A DNA stretch of 64,000 nucleotides from Hymenobacter sp. APR13 (GTDB lineage: Bacteria; Bacteroidota; Bacteroidia; Cytophagales; Hymenobacteraceae). A program made the translations under genes and the position numbers. Positions within the stretch are counted from its first letter, which is position 1. Every line of letters starts with the position of its first letter. The stretch is from positions 1,717,001 through 1,781,000 of the forward strand of contig NZ_CP006587.1 of the NCBI RefSeq assembly GCF_000737515.1, given 5' to 3'. Positions 18,508-27,047 of this stretch are shown in pieces. The notes beneath the pieces were generated by a model that saw only the letters and a list, made by a program, of their open reading frames with translations, was not told the origin of the DNA and did no database searches.

Positions 18508-21246
18508 ATGAAAAAACCTTACTATCTGCTTCTCACTCTGCTGTTTCTGCTGCTGCAGGTAGCCCCGTTGCTGGCGCAGGATGCCGCCGTTACGGTGAGT
18601 GGCATTGTGCAGACCGACACGGGCGAGCCGCTGCCTGGCGCCACAGTTTTCGTGAAGGGCACCTTCATCGGCAGCAGCACCGACCGTGAAGGTCGGTTCC
18701 AGCTGCGGGCCGATTTCTCCGAGCCGCCGGTGGTACTGTCGGTGTCGTTTGTGGGCTACGAGACGCGCGAAGTGTCTTTGCCCCAGCCCGACAACGCCGT
18801 GCAGGTGACCCTGAAAGTGAATGCCACGCTCACCAGCGAGGTAATTGCCTCGGCCTCGCGAGTGCAGGAAGGCATCCTGCAGGCGCCCGTGACGGTGGAG
18901 AAGCTCAACACCCAGCAGGTGGAGCGCATCCCGACGGCCGACCTGCAGGTGGGCCTCAACCACTACAAAGGCATCGACGTGAACAGCAGCAGCCTGCTGA
19001 TGAACTCGCTGAGCACCCGCGGCTTCAACTCGGCCAAGTCAGAGCGTCTGATTCAGCTCACCGACTACTTTGATACCCAGTCGCCGAGTTTGAACGTGAA
19101 CACCGGCAACCTGACCGGCTTGCCCGAGCTGGACGTGGAAAGCATTGAAATCATTCACGGGCCGGCCTCGGCGCTGTATGGCGCCAACGCCTTCAACGGC
19201 GTACTGCTACTCAACTCCAAAGACCCCTTCGTGACGGAGGGCCTGAGCGTGCGCGTGCGCGGCGGGCAGCGCAGCTTCTTCGACGGGCAGGTGCGCTACG
19301 CCCAGAAGCTGGGCGAGAAGTTCGCCTTCAAGGTGGTAGGCTCGTACCTGACGGCCGACGACTGGCTGGCCAGCAACTATGCCGCCACCAGCACGCTGGT
19401 AGAGCGCCGCAACAACGCCGAAGGCTCCAGCCTGGGCTACGACGCCGTGAACCGCTACGGTGAGCTGGGGGGCTTCACGTTCACCAACAACCCCCAGGAC
19501 CCCTCCTACTCCACCACGCCCGCCACGCTGCGCGGCAAGACGGTGTTCATGCCCGGCTTCACGGAGCAGGACCTGATTGGGGGCGACGACAAGGCCAAAT
19601 CGGTGAAAATCCACCCTTCGCTGTCGTACCTGCTCACGAGCAGCGTGAAGCTGACGGCCGGCTTCAACTACAGCCGCGGCACGGCCAGCTACCAGAGCAG
19701 CAGCCGCTACCGCTTCAAGGATTTCGGTACCAACCAGTTTCACGGCGAAATCAAGGGCAACCGCTGGTTTTTGCGGGGCCAGTCGGTGCAGGACTTCGGG
19801 GCGCAGTCGTATGACCTGAGCTTCCTGGGTTCGTTTATCCAGACTTCGTCCACCAACAACGCAAACCGGCCGACTGAAACCTACGCCAGCCGTTTCTACG
19901 AAACGTACGTGGGCACCTTCCGGGCTACCGGCTCGCTGGAGCGCGCCCAGACGGCCGCTAACGCCACCCAGCTGCTGCCCGGCGACCCGCGCTTCCAGCA
20001 GCTGCGCAGCCAGATCATCAGCGACGCGACGCCGGGCCGCGGCGCGCGCCTCAACCCCAGCTCGCTGCTGAACGAAGGCAACGCCCAGTACAACCTGCCG
20101 CTGGCCGAAGGCACCGACCTGATTGTGGGCGCCGCCTACCGCAAGTTCCGCCTGGGCTCCAACGGCAACCTCTTCGCCGACGACGATGCCCGCATCCAGA
20201 ACCGCGAAATGGGCGGCTACGCCCAGCTCACGCAGAAGCTGCTGGACGAGCGCCTGAAACTGGCCGTGGCCGGCCGCGTGGATGCCTTCAAGAACTTCGA
20301 CGCCGCCTTCTCGCCCCGCGCCTCGGTGGTGTACTCGGCTGGTGCCAGCAAGCAGCACAACTTCCGCGCCTCCTACGGCCGCGCCTTCCGCTCGCCCACC
20401 CAGTTCGACCAGTACATCCGCCTCGACGTGGGCCAGGTGCTGCTGCTGGGCAACGTAGACAATGGCTTCCAGGGCTACAGCCTGACCAATGCCGCCGGCC
20501 AGCCGTTTGGCGCACCGGGCGCGGCCCTCACGTCGTTTGAGTACACGGCCGAAGCCCTGAAGCTGGAGCGCCTGAGCACTTACGAAGCCGGCTACAAAGG
20601 CTCCCTGGGCGAGAAGCTGGCCCTGGATGTGAACTACTACCAGAGCTACTATAACGACTTCATCGGGGCGCAGCGCTTCATCGGCAACCGCGACGGCAGC
20701 CGCCCCACGGCCACGCAGCTCACCCAGGAGCTGACCCGCCCGCAGCAAAACCCGGCCGGCACGCCCTTCCAGGAGCGTACGTCCCAGACCCGTATTCTGC
20801 AGGCCTGGACCAACGCCCGCCAGGAAGTGCGCACCCGCGGTGCCGCCGTGGGCGCCAGCTACAGCGTAGCCCAGCCCCTGACCCTGACGGCCAACTACTC
20901 ACTGAACGTGCTGGACAAGAGCAACCTGCCCGAGGGTTTCCAGTCGTTCTTCAACACGCCCAAGCACAAGTACAACGTGGGCGCCAACGGCCTCGTGAAC
21001 AGCCGCCTGAGCTACGCGGTGAACTACCGCTGGGCGCAGGGCCACCTCTACGAGCTGCCCTTCGCCGTGGGTGAGCTGGCCGACTACAGCAGCGTGGACG
21101 CCTACGTGGGCTACACTATTCCGCAGTTCTACACCACGCTGCAGGCCGGCGGCTCCAACCTGCTGGACGCCACCAACACCCAGGTATATGGCGGCCCGAA
21201 CATCGGTCGTCTCGTGTTTGTGGGCGTGCAGGTGGATATCAAGTAG
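18508..21246 (+). CDS. TonB-dependent outer-membrane receptor with CarboxypepD-regulatory domain
   Basis: The 912-residue outer-membrane transporter starts with a signal peptide (MKKPYYLLLTLLFLLLQVA, cleavage near LLAQ). An N-terminal beta-sandwich follows (VSGIVQTDTGEPLPGATVFV), then a plug domain (GLPELDVESIEIIHGPASAL, YGANAFNGVL) and a large beta-barrel ending in a terminal strand (VFVGVQVDIK). No SusD partner follows, so it is more likely a metal/siderophore or small-molecule receptor than a glycan SusC; the ligand is unknown. The frame is open 129 nt upstream, but the signal peptide fixes the start at 18508. Confidence 0.93.
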   Translation: MKKPYYLLLTLLFLLLQVAPLLAQDAAVTVSGIVQTDTGEPLPGATVFVKGTFIGSSTDREGRFQLRADFSEPPVVLSVSFVGYETREVSLPQPDNAVQVTLKVNATLTSEVIASASRVQEGILQAPVTVEKLNTQQVERIPTADLQVGLNHYKGIDVNSSSLLMNSLSTRGFNSAKSERLIQLTDYFDTQSPSLNVNTGNLTGLPELDVESIEIIHGPASALYGANAFNGVLLLNSKDPFVTEGLSVRVRGGQRSFFDGQVRYAQKLGEKFAFKVVGSYLTADDWLASNYAATSTLVERRNNAEGSSLGYDAVNRYGELGGFTFTNNPQDPSYSTTPATLRGKTVFMPGFTEQDLIGGDDKAKSVKIHPSLSYLLTSSVKLTAGFNYSRGTASYQSSSRYRFKDFGTNQFHGEIKGNRWFLRGQSVQDFGAQSYDLSFLGSFIQTSSTNNANRPTETYASRFYETYVGTFRATGSLERAQTAANATQLLPGDPRFQQLRSQIISDATPGRGARLNPSSLLNEGNAQYNLPLAEGTDLIVGAAYRKFRLGSNGNLFADDDARIQNREMGGYAQLTQKLLDERLKLAVAGRVDAFKNFDAAFSPRASVVYSAGASKQHNFRASYGRAFRSPTQFDQYIRLDVGQVLLLGNVDNGFQGYSLTNAAGQPFGAPGAALTSFEYTAEALKLERLSTYEAGYKGSLGEKLALDVNYYQSYYNDFIGAQRFIGNRDGSRPTATQLTQELTRPQQNPAGTPFQERTSQTRILQAWTNARQEVRTRGAAVGASYSVAQPLTLTANYSLNVLDKSNLPEGFQSFFNTPKHKYNVGANGLVNSRLSYAVNYRWAQGHLYELPFAVGELADYSSVDAYVGYTIPQFYTTLQAGGSNLLDATNTQVYGGPNIGRLVFVGVQVDIK

Positions 21247-21298
21247 CAGCCGTAGGCTTCGGCCATGCAGTACGGCTACTTGTCCAGAACAGGGAGCC

Positions 21299-21550
21299 CC
21301 CATAAAAAAGACAGGAGGCCGGGTACTATTTACCCGGCCTCCTGTCTTTTTTATGCGCGGCCGGATGAATTTTACACGAGGTCGGATAACATTTATCCGG
21401 CCTCGTGTAAAATTCATCCGGCCGCGCGTGAATTTCATGGGAGGCCGGATAAGTTTTACGCGGCCTCCTGTAAAATTCACGCGAGGCCGCATAAACCAGA
21501 CGCGGGGCCGGATGAAGTTCATCGGGCCCCGCGTGCTGGTTTACACGCTG
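21299..21550. repeat. Tandem array of twelve 21-bp quasi-palindromic units
   Basis: The 252 nt divide exactly into 12 units of 21 nt with phase at 21299, 21320, 21341 and so on. Most units begin CG or CC, have an A/T-rich core (such as GATAAGTTTTAC or TGTAAAATTCA) and end in GGC or GGCC. The core is close to its own reverse complement, so neighbouring units fold into hairpins: 21301-21325 with 21331-21355 (perfect 25 bp), 21355-21389 with 21393-21427 (34/35), 21426-21447 with 21461-21482. Several frames on both strands are open and give heptapeptide repeats rich in R, P, F and G; I do not call them genes. Confidence 0.9.
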
Positions 21551-22121
21551 TAGGGTGCGGGGCTTGCCCCCGCCCGTCGTTGCCCGGAATCGTTGTAGCG
21601 GTGCCAACAATTCCGGGCAACGGCGGGCGGGGGCAAGCCCCGCACCCTACCTGGCGGCTTTTCTGGCCGCGCTTTGCTCGAAGCGGGTTTTTGAGCGTGT
21701 CGCGGGCGTCCTGGGCGCCGGATATGCCCTGTTTGGCGGCCTGCTGCACCGAGCTGTAGAAAGCCAGCGCCGTGACGTAGGCCTCGCTGCCCAGCTTGAT
21801 GTTGGTACTGGCCAGGTTGGAGGCCAGCGGCTCCAGACGCCGCGCCACGCGCTGCAGCTGCTGCCAGGCCGCCAGATCCAGGCGCAGACCCGGAATATCC
21901 ACGTAGCCGGGCGCGAACTGCGGCTGCTGCTCGGCCAAATCCAGGGCCTTCTCAATAAAGGGCAGCGAGGCGTCGGAGGCTTTGGGCAGGCGCTTGATTT
22001 CGGTGCCGGTGAGCGTGATGAGCACCGGCGCCAGCGCCGCGTCCAGCGCATCCAGCGCGTCGTTGATTTTCTTCAGGTCGGCGTCGGAGAGCTTGATTTG
22101 CAGGTTGTCGGAGGAAGGCAT
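21519..22121 (-). CDS. Conserved hypothetical protein, C-terminus altered by a frameshift
   Basis: The protein is about 160-residue family plus a spurious tail. The conserved part runs from MPSSDNLQIKLSDADLKKIN through IKRLPKASDASLPFIEKALDLA to GSEAYVTALAFYSSVQQAAKQG and is helical. I recall a Bacteroidota family with this pattern, function unknown. As sequenced it reads on through the inverted repeat to 21519. Removing one base from the T5 run at 21688-21692 (A5 in the gene) would give the ending LKTRFEQSAARKAAR and a stop at 21647, just before the repeat. That ending suits the family better, so the tail is probably an artefact of a one-base insertion or sequencing error. Confidence 0.7.
   Translation of the reverse strand: MPSSDNLQIKLSDADLKKINDALDALDAALAPVLITLTGTEIKRLPKASDASLPFIEKALDLAEQQPQFAPGYVDIPGLRLDLAAWQQLQRVARRLEPLASNLASTNIKLGSEAYVTALAFYSSVQQAAKQGISGAQDARDTLKNPLRAKRGQKSRQVGCGACPRPPLPGIVGTATTIPGNDGRGQAPHPTACKPARGAR
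21550..21650. repeat. Long inverted repeat next to the 21-bp array
   Basis: The arms of about 45 nt (GTAGGGTGCGGGGCTTGCCC onward) are near-perfect reverse complements with C/T differences only. It begins where the 21-bp array ends and finishes exactly at the apparent original stop codon (TAG at 21647-21649, minus) of the next gene. Confidence 0.85.
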
Positions 22122-22172
22122 ACTGTGGGGAAAGGGAATAAGTGAAAGAAAAACGAGTAGTAGAAAAAGCGG

Positions 22173-22730
22173 TTAGCGCCGTTCTAGGCGCATATCAAAG
22201 CGTCCTTCAGTGACCTGCACAGCGCTTCCGTTGGCGGCTCGACCAGTGAAGTTGAATGTACCCGAGACAATACGCGCCGTGGTATCGAAGCGTGTGATAT
22301 TCAACTGACCTATAGCGGTGGGGCCGGTCAGATAGGTAATATCTGGGGCGCTTTGGGTATCTATATAGCTACCGTATGACGGGTTAGCAGAAGTAAGCAT
22401 GGGATTAGCTGGTTGATTTAGTTCAATCAAACCAGGGCTTGAAATATCAGGCACATATATGTAAATGGCCGAGGCATCTCCATCTGTTTGTCTATCGAAG
22501 AACATCGTCAACCTAATCCGCCCGTTGCCCACACGCCAGTACACGTTAAATGGGTCACCAGCTCCTAGCTTCGGTGCTTCATAGGGCTTCCAGGCTTTGC
22601 CATTAACGAGGCAGCCCATGGTGTTTTTGCCTTCCTGCGTGGCTTTAGGCAGAGCGTCTACTTCCTCTTTTTTACAAGAGGCGCTGAGGAAAACGAGTAG
22701 AAGAGTGAGTAAGGTGAATGCTGGCTTCAT
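22173..22730 (-). CDS. Lipoprotein of the DUF6252-like type
   Basis: The 185-residue lipoprotein has an SPII signal (MKPAFTLLTLLLVFLSASC, lipobox SASC). The mature part begins KKEEVDALP, then TMGCLVNGKAWKP, the motif typical of Bacteroidota DUF6252-like proteins whose beta-rich domain follows (VSGTFNFTGRAANGSAVQVTEGRFD). The ATG at 22730 is chosen because the lipobox then falls at residue 19; the frame is open 24 nt more. Base composition is a little richer in A+T than its surroundings. Function unknown. Confidence 0.75.
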   Translation of the reverse strand: MKPAFTLLTLLLVFLSASCKKEEVDALPKATQEGKNTMGCLVNGKAWKPYEAPKLGAGDPFNVYWRVGNGRIRLTMFFDRQTDGDASAIYIYVPDISSPGLIELNQPANPMLTSANPSYGSYIDTQSAPDITYLTGPTAIGQLNITRFDTTARIVSGTFNFTGRAANGSAVQVTEGRFDMRLERR

Positions 22731-23094
22731 GGCGAAAAGGGAAAATGAGTTCAACGAAAAAGCCCCAACTACACGGCGTCATCAAGCCGCCAACGTGGCA
22801 GCAGGATAACGAGTGAAACAGGGGCAAACGGTGTGTGAAGCAGGGGCGGCACCGCCCGGCGCGGTAGAGGATAGATGCGGGCGGCGGCAGTAGAAGCAGG
22901 TAGCGGTAACTATCGGTAGGGATAAGGCTTTTTAGCGCTACGTGATGCTCTCTTGACAAAAAGAATATCTACCTATCTGACTTTATAACTTCAAGGATTC
23001 TGCAACAGATAGAGAAGCATCTGCAGCTTATGGGCAAACAGCATCGATTTGTGAGGTTTAATTCCCTGACTTTACGCGCTTCCACTACCCGACC
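22731..23094. other. Intergenic stretch without a supported gene
   Basis: About 360 nt between two minus-strand genes. The part near 22930-23060 is A+T-rich. I see no convincing promoter match, hairpin or repeat; short open frames here lack support. Confidence 0.5.
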
Positions 23095-23694
23095 TTACCC
23101 GCCCACAATCAACCGAAACGTGAGGTTGAGGCGGGGGCCGGCGAAACGGGCGGTTTTGGGCACGGCGTGCAGCCAATGCTGCTGGGTGGCGCCACGCATC
23201 AGCAGCAAGCTACCACTGGGCAAATCCAAGGAAACGGGGGCGTGGGGCGTGCGGGCCGGGTCGCGGGGGCGCAGGCGGAAGCGGCGGGTGCTGCCGAGGC
23301 TGAGCGAGGCAATGACGGGCGCAGGCCCTAGTTCGGGCTCGTTGTCGGCGTGCCAGCCCATGCTGTCCTGGCCGGAGCGGTAGAGGTTGAGCAGGACGCT
23401 GTTGAAGCGGGCGCCGCTGGCGGCTTCTAGCTGCTGGCGGAGCTGCTGCAGCGCGGGCGTCCAGGGCTGAGGCTCCAGCGCGAGGCCGGAGTAGCGGTAG
23501 CGGGCCGTGGGGTCGCCGTGCCAGGCCGTGAGGCGGGGCTGCAGCACTTCCTTGCCGAACAGCTTAATGGGCTCGTGCCGCCAGGCAATGGTGTCGGTCA
23601 GCTCCCGGAGCAGGGCCCCGGCGGCGGCGGGCGTCAGGAACGCCTCGTCGAGCAGCACGTCGGCGTCGGGTAGGTGCAGGGAAACCAGCGGCAC
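23095..23694 (-). CDS. AlkB-like Fe(II)/2-oxoglutarate dioxygenase
   Basis: The 199-residue DNA/RNA demethylase-type enzyme oxidatively removes N-alkyl lesions (m1A, m3C in the family). Iron ligands are H115 and D117 (GWHADNEPELG) and H176 (HAVPK), and the 2-oxoglutarate block R188..N190..R194 (RLNLTFR) is intact. The LYRSGQDSMGWHADNE segment is the ALKBH2/3-like form common in Bacteroidota. It is followed at low spacing upstream by the frameshifted membrane-protein gene in the same direction. Length is normal and no odd residues are seen. Confidence 0.93.
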   Translation of the reverse strand: MPLVSLHLPDADVLLDEAFLTPAAAGALLRELTDTIAWRHEPIKLFGKEVLQPRLTAWHGDPTARYRYSGLALEPQPWTPALQQLRQQLEAASGARFNSVLLNLYRSGQDSMGWHADNEPELGPAPVIASLSLGSTRRFRLRPRDPARTPHAPVSLDLPSGSLLLMRGATQQHWLHAVPKTARFAGPRLNLTFRLIVGG

Positions 23695-23716
23695 GGGCGG
23701 GGCGGTTAGCGGGCCG

Positions 23717-24425
23717 TTACTGGCGCTTCATAATCTGCTCCATCTGCTGCTTCACGTCCGGAGGCTGGTTTTTCAGGATGTAGGGCATCAGCAGCTGCAG
23801 GCCCCAGACGAGGGCGAAGCAGATAATCATGGGCGGCACCAGGCTGCGGCTGCGGTACGTGGCCGTCTGCACGTAGCGGGGCCAGAACCAAAGCAGGTAG
23901 GCCAGCACGGCCGGCACGTTGAACAGCACGATGGCCAGGTACGGGTTCAGCCCTTGCAGCATGGCCCAGGCCATGACGTTGGACACCACCAGCAGATACA
24001 CCACCATAAACAGCAGCAGCCCCAGCACCGCGCGCTTGCGCCCCAGCCGAAACAGGTTCATGGCCATTAGCACGCCCCCGCCAATCATCATCGACATGGG
24101 CAGCATGGAAAACAGCACAATGGTACCTGGCGAGTACAGCGCCGGCTCTTCGGCCGCAACCGGCTGGCCGGCCGCCGTGGCCGGGCGGCTGCCTGGCACC
24201 GGCGCGGCGGTGGCTTCGCGGGATTTTTTTCTTTTCCTGCTTTTCCACAATCGGGCCGTATTCGGCCCGGATTTCGGCGGCTTCGGGCTGGGGCAGACCG
24301 CGCCGGTCCAGCTCTTCGAGAGCGGCCAGCACGGCATCTTCCCGGTACTCAGCGCGGTTGCGCACGTACAGGAGCAGCTCAGACAGGTTTTTGCGGGGCA
24401 TTTTCTCCGCGTACTCTTCAGACAT
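23717..24425 (-). pseudogene. Four-helix membrane protein, frameshifted at an A7 tract
   Basis: The N-terminal part (from ATG 24425, MSEEYAEKMPRKNLSELLLY) is a soluble helical domain ending in EKQEKKK. The C-terminal part with four hydrophobic helices (GTIVLFSMLPMSMMIGGGVL onward) and the ending QMEQIMKRQ lies in another frame. The join is a run of seven A in the gene (T7 at 24224-24230); deleting one A fuses them as KKK-SREATAAP. Alternatives are a sequencing error or transcriptional slippage on A7. No family is recognised. It lies 22 nt upstream of the AlkB stop-start region and is co-directional with it. Confidence 0.65.
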
Positions 24426-24518
24426 GGTACTGGGGGTCAACTAGGAAACCATCGAAGGTCGGTGGTATTACGCAGAACAGCACGGCCGGGGAAATGATGC
24501 CCTAAATATTACACGAGC

Positions 24519-24720
24519 GAGTAGCTGAGTAAGGGAGTAACTGAGTAGTCAGTAGCGCGAACTTTGCAGTTCGCGCCTCCGCGCCGTCCAAAAGATTCCA
24601 AGCGGCGCGGCGACGCGAACTACAAAGTTCGCGCTACTGCGCTGTCCACACAAAACCGGCTAAGAGGCGCGAACTACAAAGTCCACGCTACTACTCAGCT
24701 ACTCCTTTACTCAGTTACTC
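24519..24720. repeat. Nested inverted repeats overlapping the end of kynU
   Basis: The outer arms at 24519-24548 and 24691-24720 match at 27 of 30 positions and consist of 8-bp words (GAGTAGCT, GAGTAAGG, GAGTAACT). The inner arms at 24551-24585 and 24604-24638 contain GCGCGAACTTTG; a third partial copy is at 24664-24690. The right outer arm supplies the last codons and stop of kynU. Confidence 0.85.
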
Positions 24721-25990
24721 TCCACTCCGCCAGGGCGGCGCCTACGCGCTGCACGTCCTGGAAGGAGTTGTAGAGCGGCACTGGGGCCAGTCGGATGACG
24801 TTGGGCTCGCGCCAGTCGCCGATGATGCCTTTGCCCATCAGGTAGTCGAATAGCTGGCGGCCATCCTTTTGCACCAGGATGGACAGCTGGCAGCCGCGGG
24901 CGGCAGGGTCCTGGGGGGTGATGATTTCCAGCGTGCCGGCCGGCAGCGCCAGCCCCCGGATCAGGAACTCCAGATAGGCCGTGAGCTGCTCGCTTTTGCG
25001 GCGCAGGGCGGCCATACCGCCGGCAGCTTCGTGGATGTTGAGGGCGGCTTCGTGGGCGGCCAGCGTGAGCACGGCGCCGTTGGAGAGCTGCCAGCCGGCC
25101 GCGCCCCGCATGGGCCGGAAACCCTTTTTCATCTTGAATCGCTCCTTCTCCTCATAGCCCCACCAGCCGGCCAGGCGCAGCAGCTCGGGCTGGTCGGCGA
25201 ACCGCTCGTGCACAAACGCGCCCGACACGCCGCCGGGGCCCGAGTTGAGGTACTTGTAGGAGCACCAGCAGGCAAAATCCACGTCCCAGTCGTGCAGCTG
25301 CAGCGGAATGTTGCCGGCGGCGTGGGCCAAGTCGAACCCCACGCGGGCGCCCACGGCGTGGCCGGCCTGCGTGATGGCCGCCATGTCGTATACCTGCCCG
25401 GTGTAGTAGTTGATGCCGCCCATGATGATGGTGCACAGCGAATCACCGAGCTCGGCAATCCTGGCCACGATGTCCTCGGTGCGCAGCGTATGCTCGCCGG
25501 GGCGCGGCACCAGCTCCACAATGGCGTCGTCGGGGCGGAAGCCGCGCATCTGCACCTGCGTTTCGAGGGCGTATTGGTCGGACGGGAAAGCGCCGCCTTC
25601 CATGAGCACCTTATAGCGGGTGGGCGTGGGCTGGTAGAACGACACCAGCAGCAGGTGCAGGTTGGTGGTGAGGTTGTTCATCACCGTCACTTCCAGCGGC
25701 TTGGCGCCCACAATGTGGGCCGTGGCCTGCTCCAGGCGCTCGTGGTAGGTCATCCAGGGCGTGTCGCCGCGGAAGTGGCCTTCCACGGCCAGCTCCTGCC
25801 AGTTCTGCATCTGGCGCTCCACGGCGGCGCGGGCGGTTTTGGGCTGCAAACCCAGGGAGTTGCCGCACAGGTAGATGCTGTCCTGCCCATCGGGGCCGGG
25901 CGGGATATGAAACTGGTGGCGGAAGTCGCGCAGCGGGTCCTGCGCATCAAGTTGGGCGGCGAATTCGGCGGTGGGTTCGAAGGAGGTCAT
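24707..25990 (-). CDS. kynU: Kynureninase
   Basis: This PLP enzyme cleaves kynurenine or 3-hydroxykynurenine to anthranilate or 3-hydroxyanthranilate plus alanine. The 427-residue protein has the PLP-lysine block CSYKYLNSGPGG, the upstream D of VGFDLAHAAGN, and the N-terminal substrate region YLCGNSLGLQPK. I start at ATG 25990 (MTSFEPTAEF); the longer open frame runs back into the ACMSD gene. It follows ACMSD by 26 nt and carries its own TATCTTTG 5 nt before the ATG. Its last codons (VTE-stop) fall inside a repeat arm, an unusual C-terminus. Confidence 0.95.
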   Translation of the reverse strand: MTSFEPTAEFAAQLDAQDPLRDFRHQFHIPPGPDGQDSIYLCGNSLGLQPKTARAAVERQMQNWQELAVEGHFRGDTPWMTYHERLEQATAHIVGAKPLEVTVMNNLTTNLHLLLVSFYQPTPTRYKVLMEGGAFPSDQYALETQVQMRGFRPDDAIVELVPRPGEHTLRTEDIVARIAELGDSLCTIIMGGINYYTGQVYDMAAITQAGHAVGARVGFDLAHAAGNIPLQLHDWDVDFACWCSYKYLNSGPGGVSGAFVHERFADQPELLRLAGWWGYEEKERFKMKKGFRPMRGAAGWQLSNGAVLTLAAHEAALNIHEAAGGMAALRRKSEQLTAYLEFLIRGLALPAGTLEIITPQDPAARGCQLSILVQKDGRQLFDYLMGKGIIGDWREPNVIRLAPVPLYNSFQDVQRVGAALAEWRVTE

Positions 25991-25995
25991 CAAGG

Positions 25996-26003
25996 CAAAG
26001 ATA
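25996..26003 (-). promoter_or_regulatory. Candidate -7 element directly before kynU
   Basis: The minus strand reads TATCTTTG, then CCTTG, then ATG. If used, transcription would start at or next to the kynU start codon, giving a leaderless or nearly leaderless mRNA. Confidence 0.4.
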
Positions 26004-26016
26004 CGGTGCCCGCCGC

Positions 26017-27042
26017 CTATCGGCCCGCCAGAATTTGGGCCACCTGCGCCTTGGGCAGCCCCAGCCAATCCAGCGCGTTTTGGCCCAGCATTTGGGCCTT
26101 CAGGTCGGCTGAGAAAGGCATACTCGCAATCAGCTCGCCCGGCACCAGCTCGCCCAGCGGAAACGGGTAGTCGGTGCCGAGCGTGATTTTGTCGGGCCCC
26201 AGGGTTTTCACCAGGTAGTCCAGCATCAGCGGGTCGTGCACCAGCGAGTCCACCCAGAAGCGGCCCAGGTAGTCGCGCGGATTCACGGGGTTATCGACGG
26301 CGCACAGGTCGGGGCGCACCTTGAAGCCGTGCTCGATGCGCCCGATGGTGCTGGCGAAGGTGCCGCCGCCGTGGGCCACGGCCACCCGCAGCTTCGGCAG
26401 GCGCTCCAGCACGCCCCCAAACACCAAAGAGCAAAGTGCCAGAGTGCTTTCGGCGGGCATACCCACCAGCCAGGGCAGCCAGTATTTCGGCATTTTCTGC
26501 TGCGCCATCATGTCCCAGGGGTGCACAAACACGCAGGCGCCCAGTTGCTCCGCCGCCTGAAACACCTCGAACAGCTCGGGCGCGTCCAGGTTCCAGTCGT
26601 TGACGTGCGAGCCAATCTGGATGCCGGCCAGCCCGATGCGCATGCACCGCTCCAGCTCGCGCACGGCCAGGTCGGGGGCCTGCATCGGCACGGTGCCAAG
26701 GCCCACGAAGCGCGTGGGGTAGCGCTGCACCACGCCGGCAATGTGGTCGTTGAGCAGCTGGCTCAGGTCGAGGGCGTCGTGGGGACGGGCCCAGTAGCTG
26801 AACATCACGGGCACGGTGCTGAGCACCTGCACCTGCACCCCAAACTGGTCGTACTCGCGCAAGCGCACCTCGGGGTCCCAGCAGTTGTCCTGGATTTCGC
26901 GGAAGAACTTGTCGTCCTGCATCATGCGGGCGCAGCAGGGCTTGTGGTGCTCCAGCCGGATGAAGCCGCCGTAGCCGTACCGCTCCCGCAGATCGGGCCA
27001 GCGCTCCGGCAGAATGTGGGTATGGATATCGACGGACAGCAT
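26017..27042 (-). CDS. Aminocarboxymuconate-semialdehyde decarboxylase (ACMSD)
   Basis: The amidohydrolase-fold Zn enzyme decarboxylates 2-amino-3-carboxymuconate 6-semialdehyde to 2-aminomuconate 6-semialdehyde, diverting the route from quinolinate. The 341-residue protein shows the metal pair in [14 protein letters not shown], further ligands in VHPWDM and HGGG, and the Asp of [12 protein letters not shown]. The ATG at 27042 precedes the metal motif by six codons; the frame is open further into a repeat. It is upstream of kynU in the same direction and downstream of haoO, as expected for the pathway. Confidence 0.94.
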   Translation of the reverse strand: MLSVDIHTHILPERWPDLRERYGYGGFIRLEHHKPCCARMMQDDKFFREIQDNCWDPEVRLREYDQFGVQVQVLSTVPVMFSYWARPHDALDLSQLLNDHIAGVVQRYPTRFVGLGTVPMQAPDLAVRELERCMRIGLAGIQIGSHVNDWNLDAPELFEVFQAAEQLGACVFVHPWDMMAQQKMPKYWLPWLVGMPAESTLALCSLVFGGVLERLPKLRVAVAHGGGTFASTIGRIEHGFKVRPDLCAVDNPVNPRDYLGRFWVDSLVHDPLMLDYLVKTLGPDKITLGTDYPFPLGELVPGELIASMPFSADLKAQMLGQNALDWLGLPKAQVAQILAGR

Positions 27043-27047
27043 GAAAG

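Noticed and set aside
20899..21522. Minus-strand frame with RPR/RGR heptads over the 21-bp array
   Set aside because: Periodicity of the DNA leaves several frames open on both strands; no frame is favoured, so the peptide pattern alone does not show a gene.
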